A stretch of 64,000 nucleotides of DNA from Nannocystis pusilla (GCF_020073745.1 NZ_JAIRAU010000001.1:558001-622000); one strand, 5' to 3'; shown: positions 49,407-59,300, counted from the stretch's first letter. Notes: generated by a model from the sequence alone, not told the origin. A program made the numbers and translations.

Positions 49407-49701
49407 CGCGCGATCGTACCTTAGAGCGTGCGGCAGCACCAGCCTGTGCGGCGAGCAGCTCTGCGATTTGCTCGAGCGACAGGCCCTCGGCCCGCTTGGC
49501 GGCGACGAAGCGCGCCTGTCCGAGCGCGCTCATTGGGAATCGGTTAAACACCCCGCCGGGGCTGCCGAGCGAGATCTTGATCGGCCGTGGCAAGAGCCCG
49601 GCGTTGATCCACGCGGTGACGGTACGGCGGGTGATGCCCGCGGCCTCCATGATGTCCGTGGTCGTGGCGAACGACGGGTCCAGCCGGCGGCGTTCGGTCA
49701 T
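49366..49701 (-). CDS. Small MerR-like HTH protein, paralogue 1
   Basis: A 111-residue DNA-binding protein: LDPSFATTTDIMEAAGITRRTVTAWINAGLLPRP is a winged-helix/MerR-type reading head, followed by the GSPGGVFNRFP block and a C-terminal helix. It is a paralogue of the genes at 49738 and 51381. Its 3' end overlaps the lipoprotein gene by 41 bp. A transcription factor is likely; the target is unknown. Confidence 0.7.
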   Translation of the reverse strand: MTERRRLDPSFATTTDIMEAAGITRRTVTAWINAGLLPRPIKISLGSPGGVFNRFPMSALGQARFVAAKRAEGLSLEQIAELLAAQAGAAARSKVRSRDAAPKSARATRRR

Positions 49702-49737
49702 GGTTCGGCGAGGATACGCCGCCAGACGGCGTTCGCG

Positions 49738-50076
49738 CTACTTCCGGCCGCTGCTGCGCCCCTTGTCCTTCCGCGGCGGCGCCGCGGCCTTGCCGGAGAT
49801 GCCCTGTCGCGCGTCGAGCTCGGCCAGCATCTCGAGGATTTCGTCCTGCGTGAAGCCGGCCGCCCGGCGCTGCGCGACGAAGCGGGCCCGCTCGACCGCC
49901 CACGCCGGGAAGCGGTTGAACACGCCGCCGACGGTGCCCTGCGACACCCGTATCGGCGCGGGCAAGAAGCCGCAAGCAACCCACGCCGCCACGGTCTTCC
50001 GCGTGATGCCGGCGGCATTCATGATGTCTTCGGTCGTGGCGAACGACGGATCGAGGTTGCGTGGCGGCGGCGTCAC
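49738..50076 (-). CDS. Small MerR-like HTH protein, paralogue 2
   Basis: A 112-residue relative of the proteins at 49366 and 51381 with the same order: FATTEDIMNAAGITRKTVAAWVACGFLPAP, then GGVFNRFPAWAVERARFVAQRRAAGF, then a basic tail. It closely matches the copy at 51381, so a local duplication is likely. It lies 37 bp downstream of the three-gene operon on the same strand. Confidence 0.72.
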   Translation of the reverse strand: MTPPPRNLDPSFATTEDIMNAAGITRKTVAAWVACGFLPAPIRVSQGTVGGVFNRFPAWAVERARFVAQRRAAGFTQDEILEMLAELDARQGISGKAAAPPRKDKGRSSGRK

Positions 50077-50112
50077 GGTCCGCGGAGTGTACGCCAGGCG
50101 CGGCCCGGGTCG

Positions 50113-50472
50113 TCAGGCCCAGGGCTGCAGTCGCGTCTCGAAGACCATGCAGGTGCCCTCCCCGAGCGGGATCGACCACACGACCACTGCCCCAGCCTCG
50201 TAGCCACGCTGAAGGCTCTCGGGGACGGCGCACGCCAGCACCCAGGCAAGACTCGGGTTCAGGTGTTCGGCGACCCGCTCGACGATGTAGTCGTGTTTGG
50301 AGCGGTAGATGCCGCGGTAGCCTGCCTCGGCGGCCTCGAGGACCTTCGGCTCGGTCGTGCGGAGCGCCAGCACCAACCGCTCCCGGAAATCCGCAGGTGC
50401 TCCGAGCGGGGGCGCCGGCGCCTCCTCCGTGACGATGTCGACGTCGGGCTCGGTCGCCGGGTCGAGCGTCAT
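50113..50472 (-). CDS. Hypothetical protein, third gene of the coupled operon
   Basis: A 119-residue acidic protein, helical, with a Trp/Val-rich C-terminal strand segment (AGAVVVWSIPLGEG). It has no known family. The ATG at 50472 overlaps the upstream gene by 4 bp (ATGA). Confidence 0.65.
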   Translation of the reverse strand: MTLDPATEPDVDIVTEEAPAPPLGAPADFRERLVLALRTTEPKVLEAAEAGYRGIYRSKHDYIVERVAEHLNPSLAWVLACAVPESLQRGYEAGAVVVWSIPLGEGTCMVFETRLQPWA

Positions 50473-50930
50473 GGCTGGGCCTCCCGTCGTGCGCGCTCGT
50501 CTCGGAGCCGCTCGGCTAGGTCTTCGGCGACGTACGTGTCGAGGACGATGAGGCCTGGCACAGCACGCGCGAGGACACCGAGTTCCTGGAGCTCCCGGGC
50601 GACCTTCTTGCGGCGCTCCTGGTGCGCCGCGTACTCGGCGTTCTTGCGCGCCAGGTTCTGCTCCTGGATCTTGCGCGCGGCTGCCGCCTCCTCCACCCAC
50701 GCCGCCACGTGGTCGCGCGCCCACTGCTTCGCGGTCTCGATGTCGTCGAGGTTCGCGGCACGGACCTTCCCGGCGTACTTGACGGTGTAGCGCCCGTCGT
50801 CCTGCCGCACGACGTGGATCGTCCCGCCCATGTCCACCGTGCCGTCGCGGTTGCGCATGGCGGGGCCGGACGCCTTCCATCGAATTTTGGGCCGCGAGGG
50901 GAGAGCCTCTCCGGCAGCGGCAGGTTTCAT
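50469..50930 (-). CDS. Hypothetical protein, second gene of the coupled operon
   Basis: A 153-residue protein with a beta-rich N-terminal half (GTIHVVRQDDGRYTVKYAGKVRAANLDDIE), a Trp-containing helix and a long charged coiled-coil-like helix (KIQEQNLARKNAEYAAHQERRKK). The first half resembles arm-type DNA-binding folds of integrases by eye, but the similarity is weak. It is coupled to both neighbours by ATGA overlaps. Confidence 0.65.
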   Translation of the reverse strand: MKPAAAGEALPSRPKIRWKASGPAMRNRDGTVDMGGTIHVVRQDDGRYTVKYAGKVRAANLDDIETAKQWARDHVAAWVEEAAAARKIQEQNLARKNAEYAAHQERRKKVARELQELGVLARAVPGLIVLDTYVAEDLAERLRDERARREAQP

Positions 50931-51280
50931 CGCCGCCCTCCCTTCTGCGCGACGGGCCTCGACACCGAGCTGGCAAACGTGGAGGAACGCGGCCGTACAG
51001 CGGGCGCCGTCGACGCCGACCGGCCGGGAACCGGCGAGGAGGCGGAGGCAGACTTGGCCGCACCGAACTCGAGGGGCACGCCCGCAGCGCACGCGAGCTG
51101 GCGGAGCTTCTGCATCGAGACCCCGAGCCGGGCCGCGCAGCTCTCCGCGCTGGGCGCGGACTCGACGGCGTAGCGCACGAGCGCCGCGAGGTTGGCGGCG
51201 AGGTTTCGGTCCTCGCTGGAGAACAACAGACGGCCGGCAGAGGTGCGGGTGACGGTAGGCGTGGAACGGATCCGAGCCAT
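50927..51280 (-). CDS. Hypothetical HTH-like protein, first gene of the coupled operon
   Basis: A 117-residue protein. The central part (SAESCAARLGVSMQKLRQLACAAGVPLEF) looks like a helix-turn-helix; the C terminus is Ser/Pro-rich. It starts at ATG 51280, divergent from the HTH gene at 51381 with 100 bp between. The overlap with the next gene is ATGA. Confidence 0.6.
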   Translation of the reverse strand: MARIRSTPTVTRTSAGRLLFSSEDRNLAANLAALVRYAVESAPSAESCAARLGVSMQKLRQLACAAGVPLEFGAAKSASASSPVPGRSASTAPAVRPRSSTFASSVSRPVAQKGGRR

Positions 51281-51380
51281 GAGAACTCAATCTCCTTTCA
51301 GTGGGAAATGAAAAGCTATCCTCGAGCGACGCGCCCCGCAAGTGGCGCGTCGCCCCCGGCCCGGCTTACACTCCACGACC

Positions 51381-51689
51381 GTGACGCAGCCCCGCCGCCT
51401 GGACCCCGCGTTCGCCACGACCGAAGACATCGTGCGGGCGGCCGGCGTCACGCGCCGGACCGTGGCGGCCTGGGTGGCTCAGGGCCTCTTACCAGCGCCG
51501 ACGAAGGTCTCCCAGGGCTCGCCGGGCGGCGTGTTCAACCGCTTCCCCGCCTGGGCCGTCGAGCGCGCGCGCTATATCGCGCACCGGCGCGCGGCGGGGT
51601 TCACGATCGCCGAGGTGCTCGCCGCGTTGGCCGAGTGCGATGCGCTCCAGCGTAGCGAGGGGAGCGCTGCGAACGCGCCGCGTCGCTGA
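51381..51689 (+). CDS. Small MerR-like HTH protein, paralogue 3
   Basis: A 102-residue paralogue with FATTEDIVRAAGVTRRTVAAWVAQGLLPAP and GGVFNRFPAWAVERARYIAHRRAAGF. I choose GTG at 51381 because it matches the N terminus of the other two; an upstream start at 51342 adds 13 residues. It is divergent from the three-gene operon, as expected for its regulator. Confidence 0.72.
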   Translation: MTQPRRLDPAFATTEDIVRAAGVTRRTVAAWVAQGLLPAPTKVSQGSPGGVFNRFPAWAVERARYIAHRRAAGFTIAEVLAALAECDALQRSEGSAANAPRR

Positions 51690-51814
51690 GGCAATCGCTG
51701 GACGGCAACGCGGCTGGCCTGGCCACGACCTTCTCAGCCGGTATGAAGATCTGCTCGACTCGCGTGAGGCCGCCATCTTGAATTTCAACAGCGCCAGGGG
51801 GCATGGCGCGGCGC

Positions 51815-52567
51815 TTATCTGGAGCGCGTCGCCCAGCGGTCGGCGTCGATCTGGAGCCTGGTGCCGCGCCCGATCTCCCCCAAGAGCCGGCGTATGGCGG
51901 CGACGCTGGGGCCACCGATCTCGTAGATGAGGATGCCTAGGTTCTCGGGCTTGACCGTGGACTCGGCGACGAGCGTCATGTCGCCTCGTTCGTAAAGTCG
52001 GCAGAAGGGACCAGTCGTGATCGGGCTGGTGAAGCCGAGCCCGGCCATCACGGTCTCGAGCTGAGCGGCGGCGGCTCTCCCCGAGTCGACGAAAGCGCCA
52101 AAGCATCGGTGGGGCGCGGTCATCACGCAGAACCTGGTCATGGCCCCGGCTGCGATCCATTCGCGGAAGGTCTCGCTGGTGCATTTTTCGGGGCCTGCAT
52201 CGAGGATCGCGCTCAAGACGATGGCGTCGTCCCGCAGCGGGTGCGCCAGGTCGTAGTAGACGTCGAGCGGCATCAGGGCGTCGGGCATACGCCCGATGAG
52301 GAACTGCGTCGGACCGATGTCGACGCTGCCGGTTCGGTAGGCCTCGAGGACGCTCGCGGCGGTGAAACCTCGCAGCATGGGGTGGAGCGCGCCCACGCTG
52401 CCGGCCAGGCGCGAGAGGAACCACCGATAAAAAGGGGGGAAGTCGTGCCCGGTGAGCTCGACGCGCTCCTCGAGCTCCTCGAGATCCTCCGGGGAGGCCC
52501 CCGACCAGTCGCGCGCGAGGTTGGGGACGATGCGAAGCAGCAGCGCTTCGAGTTCGGCCTCTAGCAT
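51815..52567 (-). CDS. SUKH/SMI1-KNR4-like immunity protein candidate
   Basis: A 250-residue protein with a SUKH-type N terminus (SPEDLEELEERVELTGHDFPPFYRWFLSRLAG) and matching later strands. SUKH proteins are the commonest immunity partners of contact-dependent toxins, especially nuclease and deaminase types. It is the last gene of the four-gene cassette, with its ATG (52567) overlapping the toxin-like gene stop by 7 bp, which fits an immunity protein made with its toxin. The longer upstream frame is not protein-like. Confidence 0.72.
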   Translation of the reverse strand: MLEAELEALLLRIVPNLARDWSGASPEDLEELEERVELTGHDFPPFYRWFLSRLAGSVGALHPMLRGFTAASVLEAYRTGSVDIGPTQFLIGRMPDALMPLDVYYDLAHPLRDDAIVLSAILDAGPEKCTSETFREWIAAGAMTRFCVMTAPHRCFGAFVDSGRAAAAQLETVMAGLGFTSPITTGPFCRLYERGDMTLVAESTVKPENLGILIYEIGGPSVAAIRRLLGEIGRGTRLQIDADRWATRSR

Positions 52568-53883
52568 TTGTGACACACTCCGGGGTGGGCGGTCTTGTGG
52601 TCGCAATGCATCTCACCCTCGGCGCACATCAGCATGGTGAGAATGACCTGGCACGTGCCGCACGGGGGGATCGGCTTGCCCGGCCCGAGCTCTTCAGCTG
52701 TGGCCAGGCGGGCGCGCTTGGGGCCGCCCTTGCCGGGCTTGCGGATCCACAGCTTGGACAGCTTCGCCGCGGGGTTTGTGGTGTAGTAGCGCTCGGTGAG
52801 GCCCATGGGGCGGTCGCCGTGGTTCATGGCCAGCAGCGCCATCTGCTGCGCCGCGCAGCTCCCCGGAGGGTAGAACATCTCGTCGGTTTCGCCTCGATAG
52901 GATTTTTTAGCGAGTAGCTCGAGCTTCTCCCACTCCACGGGCCACGAGCTCAGCGAGCCCTTGCCGTACCTGGCAAAGTCGAGGACGTCGGTCTTGAAGT
53001 CGTTGCGGTCCGGCTTGTTAGCGAGGCTGCCCGAGGGCGTGGGCGAGTGCCACGCGCCGGGCATCTCGGCCTGGATGTCGGAGTACTGGAACAGGCTCGT
53101 CCCGGCGAAGATGAGGCCGTCGTCCTTGCACTTGACGACGCCCATCATGCCCGTGAAGTTGACCGCGAGCCCGCGTTCTTCCTTCTCGAGCGCGTCGATC
53201 TGCTGCCTGTAGGGAGCACGCTGCTTCTTCGGCAGCGCCGCCATCTCCGTCTTCAGCGCAGCGATCTCGGCCTGCACCGCGGCGAGCCGCGGGGCGTTGG
53301 CCGCGCGCGCCTTCTCGATGGCCCGGTCGATGGCGGCCTGAAGCTGCCCCGCGGCCCCCTTGGTGTCCTCGTCCTCCTCGAGCTTGCCGTTGAAGCCGTG
53401 TTGCTTGCGGCACAGGGGGCAGGGCTCGTCACCGACCACCGCGGTCAGGCCCGCCTTCTGCAGCACGCCGACGAGCGTGGCGGCGTTGGGGGGCTTTCCG
53501 CTGGGCCCGCAGTTGTTGAGCATCGGGTCGCCGAGGAGCTGCACGTTCTTGCCCTCGATCTTGACGTCGAGCGAGCCCGGGCCGACGAAGCTCGTGGGGC
53601 CGTGCGTGTTGGCGGAGAACAGGCCACCGCCGGTCCCCTTGCTGGCCATGTCGCCCGTCGACCCGAAGGTCGCGCCCTTGACGGCGACCTGCTTGCCCTC
53701 GATCGTGACGTTCTTCGAATAACCCTTGGGAGAGCTGCCGCTCTTGCCGATGTTGGGCAGTGGTGTGGGGACGAAGGGCGCAGGCGGCCCCGGCATCTTG
53801 CAGACGTTGGGGATCGTGGCCGCGGCCACGCCCTGGCTGCCCTTCGTGACCGGGGTCTTGGGCGCGTTGACGAGCGTCTTCAT
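52561..53883 (-). CDS. PAAR-like DUF4150 protein with deaminase-like C terminus (T6SS effector candidate)
   Basis: A 440-residue protein. The first 130 residues are a DUF4150 PAAR-like spike domain (IPNVCKMPGPPAPFVPTPLPNIG, VAVKGATFGSTGDMASKGTGGG, GPTSFVGPGS), a coiled linker follows (residues 190-260), then a C-terminal domain with SCAAQQMALLAMNH and PCGTCQVILTMLMC, the second being the PCxxC zinc motif of nucleic-acid deaminases. The first motif has CAA where CAE/HAE is expected. The final part is Cys/His-rich (CDHKTAHPGVCHKC). ATGA overlap with the upstream gene. It would be loaded on the VgrG tip and delivered into rivals. Confidence 0.75.
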   Translation of the reverse strand: MKTLVNAPKTPVTKGSQGVAAATIPNVCKMPGPPAPFVPTPLPNIGKSGSSPKGYSKNVTIEGKQVAVKGATFGSTGDMASKGTGGGLFSANTHGPTSFVGPGSLDVKIEGKNVQLLGDPMLNNCGPSGKPPNAATLVGVLQKAGLTAVVGDEPCPLCRKQHGFNGKLEEDEDTKGAAGQLQAAIDRAIEKARAANAPRLAAVQAEIAALKTEMAALPKKQRAPYRQQIDALEKEERGLAVNFTGMMGVVKCKDDGLIFAGTSLFQYSDIQAEMPGAWHSPTPSGSLANKPDRNDFKTDVLDFARYGKGSLSSWPVEWEKLELLAKKSYRGETDEMFYPPGSCAAQQMALLAMNHGDRPMGLTERYYTTNPAAKLSKLWIRKPGKGGPKRARLATAEELGPGKPIPPCGTCQVILTMLMCAEGEMHCDHKTAHPGVCHKC

Positions 53884-54917
53884 GGGCGTCCTTCGAGGCG
53901 AGGGTCGTGCAAGAACATCGCGCCGCGGGTGCTGGAGTCCGAGCCGGCCATCACGAGGGCGCGGGGTCCTCGAGCGTAGCCGCGGGCGAACGACTGTGCG
54001 GCGGCGATGCTGGCGATCGCGCCGAAGGCGGCGCCGACATCGCCGATGCTGCCGCAGAAGGTCTGATACTGCAGGGACCGCAGGGCCGCGTGAGCCCGCG
54101 TGGCGAACAGACCCCACTCTTCGCTGCGGTAGCGCTCGCCGTTGATGTCGCAGTACACGGCGTCCGCCGCGTGCGCGGGCAGGTCCAGGCCCGCGGCCGC
54201 ATCCAGCACGGCCTTGCTCATCGCCAGCCCGAAGGACCCGGCGTCGCTGTCGCGCAGCTGCGTCTCCTGGTGGACGCCGGCGCCGGAGATCGTCGCGAGG
54301 GGCCGACGCTTGAGCAGCGCTCCGAGTCGCCGTCGCCCGAGCACGAGGCAGCCCGCGGCTTCACCGGGCGTGAACCCACCACGCACGCCGTCCTGCGCGA
54401 GCCTCCGCGCTTGCTCGAGCCAGACGAGGCACTCGTCGTCGCAGTAGCTGTCGACGCCGACGACGACATGGAGGCGCTCGGCGTCCTCGACGGCGAGGAT
54501 CCGTCGCACGCACTGCATGACGCCGGCGTGGCCTCGACCGCCGATCGTCGCTCGAGTGCGAAATCCTCGCTGGCGCGCCGCGTCGGCACTCGCACGCGCC
54601 ACGGTGGCCGCAGCGTGGTCGTCAAAACCAGGACGCTGCTCCGGGAGGGCCAGCCAGAGCTCACACTCGGGGACCGCGCCCGGAGCGAAGTCGGCGAGGG
54701 CTTCGGCCACGGCGGACGTGGCGAGCTCGACCATGCGCGCGGGCCCCTGCAGGGCGTCCTTCAGCCGGGCGTCGGCGCCGATGATGAGCGGCTCGCCTCG
54801 CATCGTGGCGAAGGCGAATTCTCGGAGGCGACTGATGCCCGCCCGGATCGCCGCGGCGCTGGCCGGCGCCGTGAGACCGACCGGGGTTCGGGCGCCGATG
54901 CCCAGCAGGTCGATCAT
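53880..54917 (-). CDS. Ketosynthase/thiolase-fold protein of a T6SS-type cassette
   Basis: A 345-residue protein with a beta-ketoacyl-synthase-like fold: SVAEALADF-type helix, VVVGVDSYCDDECLVWLEQ at the nucleophile position, GFTPGEAAGCLVLGRRR, and a C-terminal GSIGDVGAAFGAIASIAAAQ block like the second half of ketosynthases. Such proteins are often encoded between DUF2169 and PAAR/DUF4150 genes; the enzyme role there is unknown. ATGA overlaps on both sides indicate a tight operon. Confidence 0.7.
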   Translation of the reverse strand: MIDLLGIGARTPVGLTAPASAAAIRAGISRLREFAFATMRGEPLIIGADARLKDALQGPARMVELATSAVAEALADFAPGAVPECELWLALPEQRPGFDDHAAATVARASADAARQRGFRTRATIGGRGHAGVMQCVRRILAVEDAERLHVVVGVDSYCDDECLVWLEQARRLAQDGVRGGFTPGEAAGCLVLGRRRLGALLKRRPLATISGAGVHQETQLRDSDAGSFGLAMSKAVLDAAAGLDLPAHAADAVYCDINGERYRSEEWGLFATRAHAALRSLQYQTFCGSIGDVGAAFGAIASIAAAQSFARGYARGPRALVMAGSDSSTRGAMFLHDPRLEGRP

Positions 54918-55915
54918 GCCGACGCCTCCTCGATGAAGGTCTCGTCGAGGTAGTCCACGTCGCTGGCGCGGACCCGTAGCGCGCTCTGCCAGATCAGCGA
55001 GAGACGGCGCTCGTCGGTCTCCAGCAGCACCGTGGTCAGCCGTGTGCCGTGCTCACGCTCGGTCGCTCCGAAGCGGGAGCTCAGCGTGAAGCGCTTGCGG
55101 GGTAGCTCGACCACCAGCATGCCCTCGGGGGTCATGTTCGACACGGCCATCCGCTCTCCGCCGACGAGCGGCGCCGACGGGCGCTGGTCGTGCGGGGCCG
55201 CGAGCGCGAAGGCCGGGTCGTAGTCGCGGGGGAGGAGCGGCTTGCGCTCGCGGAGCCACGCTGCGCCGTAGGTTCCGGCGAGCTTGCGCCGCGGGAGCCA
55301 GCCGCGATCAATGGGACCGAACCCCGCAGGCCCGGTCGTCTCGGGGCGCCCCGAGGCGTACTCGATGGTGTGTGCCGGAGTCTCGACGTCGGCGGCGTTG
55401 ACCGCGAAGCCACGGCCCGCCGGGTTGCGTTCGTCGAATCGCCACCGCGCGGGGTCGGGGTCGCGAAAATCGCCGCCGCCGAACGCCGACTCGTATCGCA
55501 GCGGCTGTTGGACGAAGGGGCGTGGCGAGGTGGTCGTCAGCCCCAGGACGCCGTCACGGTAGACCCGCTCGCCGTGGACCACGAGGCGCTTCTCGACGGA
55601 CCCCAGCCGGAGCGTCACGGGGACGCTCGCGGCCGGTCGCTCACCAGGCGCGACGACGGAGCCGTGCACGAGGACATCGGCGCTGGGCTTCGCCTCGAGC
55701 AAGTCGGAGTCGTAGCGCAGGCTCGAACGCCCCGCCTCGCCGAAGTGCTCGGGCGCAAGGACCGGAGGGACCTGCTCGTCGAGTAGCGTGAGCCGACCGC
55801 GATGGTCGACGTCGTAGGTGGCGCGAATGGCGACGAGCCACCAATGGACCCCGTCCCGGTCGCGAATCCAGTTGCGCGCGGCCGCATACGAGGTCCGGTT
55901 TGTCAGGCACCACAT
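54914..55915 (-). CDS. DUF2169-family T6SS accessory protein
   Basis: A 333-residue DUF2169 protein, shown by WCLTNRTSYAAARNW, WLVAIRATYDVD, LRYDSDLLEAKPSADVLVHGSVV, PLRYESAFGGGD, NPAGRGFA and GFGPIDRGWLPRR. Members act with DUF4123/PAAR-type proteins in loading T6SS effectors. It is the first gene of the four-gene operon, with an ATGA overlap to the ketosynthase-like gene. No core tss genes are present in the window, so the apparatus must be elsewhere. Confidence 0.88.
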   Translation of the reverse strand: MWCLTNRTSYAAARNWIRDRDGVHWWLVAIRATYDVDHRGRLTLLDEQVPPVLAPEHFGEAGRSSLRYDSDLLEAKPSADVLVHGSVVAPGERPAASVPVTLRLGSVEKRLVVHGERVYRDGVLGLTTTSPRPFVQQPLRYESAFGGGDFRDPDPARWRFDERNPAGRGFAVNAADVETPAHTIEYASGRPETTGPAGFGPIDRGWLPRRKLAGTYGAAWLRERKPLLPRDYDPAFALAAPHDQRPSAPLVGGERMAVSNMTPEGMLVVELPRKRFTLSSRFGATEREHGTRLTTVLLETDERRLSLIWQSALRVRASDVDYLDETFIEEASA

Positions 55916-56322
55916 CGCAGTCGGGCCCCGAGGTTAGCACGACCCCGCCGCTGCTCGCCCTTGCGCATCGCCGCCCCTCTAGCGAGTTCGCCGCGCCGGC
56001 CGAGCCGACTTCGACTACATGGGCCAGACTGGACCGGGCTCCGGCGCTCAGGTGAGTCGGAGACCGTCCGCTCCAGCCAGCAGCCCCAGTCGATCACCAG
56101 ACTGTCCGCCGCAAGGGGGTGGTCGCGGGCTTTTTGCTGCAAAGGGCCGGGAATTAGCGCCTCGCGGTGGATCGAGGCGAGGTCGACGAGTGTACGAGGG
56201 CGGCGGTGTAGGCGCGCCCAGGAGGTCGATGGACCGCGCCGGTTGTTCAAAAAACCCCACGCTGCTACACAGGAGACCCTCGCGGGCGTCTGCAGGGGCA
56301 GCCTCCGTGGGGCAAGCCTCCG
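55916..56322. other. Divergent promoter interval before the DISARM genes
   Basis: Between the DUF2169 gene (minus) and drmD (plus). It contains a T-rich tract near 56130 and an A-run (TTCAAAAAACCCC) near 56250. I see no convincing gene, operator or structured RNA. Confidence 0.5.
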
Positions 56323-59300
56323 ATGTCCACCACTCAACCCTTGCAGAGCGCGCTCCCTAGGGAGGGCATGATGGCGGTCGTCCGCGGTCGTCGGGCGATG
56401 ATCACCGGCGTCCGGCCTTTCGACGCCGAGGATGGCCGCCACCACCTTGTCGAGGTCGAGTACAGCGACGGCATCGGCGCCGAGACCGACCAGCTCCTGT
56501 GGGAAGTGGAGCCGGGGACGGATGTGCTCGAGCCGTCGGCGCTCCCGCGCGTCGGGGACACCAGTCCCATGGACGTGCGCGAGTTCGACGCCATGGTCCG
56601 CGCGACGCGCTGGTCGGCGCTCACGCCCTCGCTGCCGTTTTCGGGCCTCGACGAGGATCGGCCGCCGCTCGCCTCGCCGCTGTTCGGCGCCATTCACCCC
56701 GAGGCCTACCAGCTCGTCCCGGTGCTGCGCGCGCTGGAGATGCCGCGCGTCGCGCTGATGCTCGCGGACGCAGTTGGCCTCGGCAAGACCATCCAGGCCG
56801 GCATGATCCTGCGCGAGCTCATGCTCCGGCGCCGGATCCGCCGCGTGCTGATCCTCTGCCCAGCCTCGCTGCGCACCCAGTGGCGCGACGAGATGGTCGA
56901 CAAGTTCGCGCTCTCCTTCGAGGTCGTCGATCGCGGCGAGACGCTCAAGCTCCGCAAGGAGCTGGGGGTCGACGCCAACCCCTGGCGCACGCACGAGCGC
57001 CTGATCACCAGCTATCACTATTTGAAACAGCCCGACGTTCTCGAGCAATTCCGCAGCGCCGCCGAGCCTGGCGACGACGGCCGCTTGCGCTGGGACCTGC
57101 TTATCGTCGACGAGGCGCACAACCTCGCCCCGGCGGCCAGCGTCAGCGCCGACTCTGACGTCGCGCGAATGCTGCGACTCATCGCCCCGTGGTTCGAGCA
57201 CCGCGTCTTCTTGACGGCCACTCCCCATAATGGCCACACATTCTCGTTCTCCGGGTTGCTTGAGGCGCTGGATCCAGTCCGGTTCACACGCAAGTCGGAA
57301 TTGGGCGATGAGGACCGTCGCCGCGTCGCCCACACCGTCATCCGCCGGCTCAAGAGCGAGATCAACGCCTGCTACACCGCCGCGAACGAGCCGCCCCGCT
57401 TCTCCGAGCGCCTCGTCGAGGCCCTGCCTCAGCTCCGCTTCGGCGCCCAGGAGCGTGACCTGCACCTCGCGGTACGCGACTTCCAGCGCGCCCTGAAGCG
57501 CTCGCTCGGCGGAGCGAGCGCCCAGGACCGCACCGCGGCGATGTTCGCTACCGAGGTCCTGCAGAAGCGACTGCTCTCCGGGCCGTGGCCGTTCGGCCAG
57601 AGTTGGCTCGCTCTCATCGAAGGCCTTGACCAGCCAGACCACGACGCTACCGCTGCCGCCGTTGTGCGACTGCGTTCCGTTCAGGCCGACGACACCGAGG
57701 ACGACGGCGAGCGTGAGAGCCGCCAGCGCCTCGCAGAGCGTACGGTCGGCGCATGGCTTCGCCCGTGGCGAGAGAAGGTGGCCGCCGAGCTCGCCCACGT
57801 GACCGAGCTCGTGCAGGCGATCGGCGTGACCCGCGTGCAGCCCGGGCTCGACCCTGACGCACACGCGATCGCGGTCGCAAACCAGGCCGCGCAGGTCAAG
57901 GTCGACGCACGCATGCGTGCGCTCGAGGCCCTGATCGACGAGAAGCTTCGCAATGACCAGAGGTGGCGCGACGACGAGCGCCTCGTCGTGTTCACCGAGT
58001 ACCTCGCCACCCTCGACTATCTACGCGCCCGCCTGCACCTCCGTTATGGTGATGGCGACTGGCTGCTCGCGCTCTACGGCGGCATGAACGACGTCCAGCG
58101 CGACCACATCAAGCGCCATTTCAACGACCCGCGCGGCCCGGCGCGCGTACTCCTCGCCACCGACGCGGCCGGCGAAGGTCTTAACCTCCAGCGCGCCGCG
58201 CGTTACCTCCTCCACTGGGACATCCCGTGGAACCCCGGCCGCATGGAGCAGCGCAACGGTCGCCTCGATCGCCACGGCCAGGAGCGAGACGTCCACGTCT
58301 TTCACTTCGACAGTAACGACGACGCCTCGATGCGCTTCATGGCCAAGGTCCTGCGCAAGCGCAGCCAGACCCGCGAGGACCGCGTTGTCACCGACGAGAT
58401 CTTCGCCGATGCGATCCTCGCCCACTTCGAGCACGACGAGGACATCGTGCAGAGCGAGCAGCGCCTTGAGCGCGTCGTCAGCGGCGCGCAGCAGGCCAAC
58501 GCCGAGATCGTCGAAGATCTCCCCGCCGGCCCGGCGCTCCCCGGCAAGGACGACGAGGCCCGCCTCAATTCCCTCCGCTCCGAGCTCGACCTTTCGCCCG
58601 AGAGCATCCGCGAGACGCTCGAAACAGCAATGGCAATCGACCTCGGACGCCCGCGTTTGAAGCCTGACGGCCAGGGCCGTGACAGGTTCGTGTCTCCAGT
58701 GCCGCGATTGTGGCGAGAACTCGTCGAGCAGACCCTGCGTGAGGATAGCTCTGACGGCGCCATGCCAGCGTTGGTGTTCGACCCTGCCCATTACGTCCAG
58801 CGGCGCAGCGGTCGGCCGGTCTACGTCCCCGAGCCCGACTCGCGCCTGCTCCACCTGGGCGATGCCATCTATCACCGCGTCATGTCCACATTCGCCAGCT
58901 TCCGCTTCCCCGGTGGCCCGAGCGCGGCGACGCGGTGGATCGCGCGCCAGGGCCCGGTCCCCGCCGGTGCCGACGCCCTCGTCCTGCTTACTGTCGAGGA
59001 GCTCGCGGTCAACGAGCTGCGCGAGCCCTGCCACCATTGGGTCCGGACCATCGCCCTGCCGATACGCGGCGACAGTCTCGGCGAGCCGCTCCCGGAACGG
59101 GCTGCGGCCAGGTGGGCAGCGTCGCCGACCCCTGGTGACCGCGACGCCGCGCGCGTCCTGTGGGACGGAGTTGCGGACGAGGTAAAAAAACACGTCCAGC
59201 GCCTTCAGCGCGAGCTCACCGCCGCCTTGAAAGCCCGCCTCGCCGCCGCCAGCAAGGTCGTCCGCGAGCAGGAGAAGAAGCGTTTCGAGCGACGCGAACG

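Noticed and set aside
56019..56360. Plus-strand frame upstream of drmD
   Set aside because: Low-complexity Arg/Ser/Gly sequence overlapping the drmD start; no regulator-like features.
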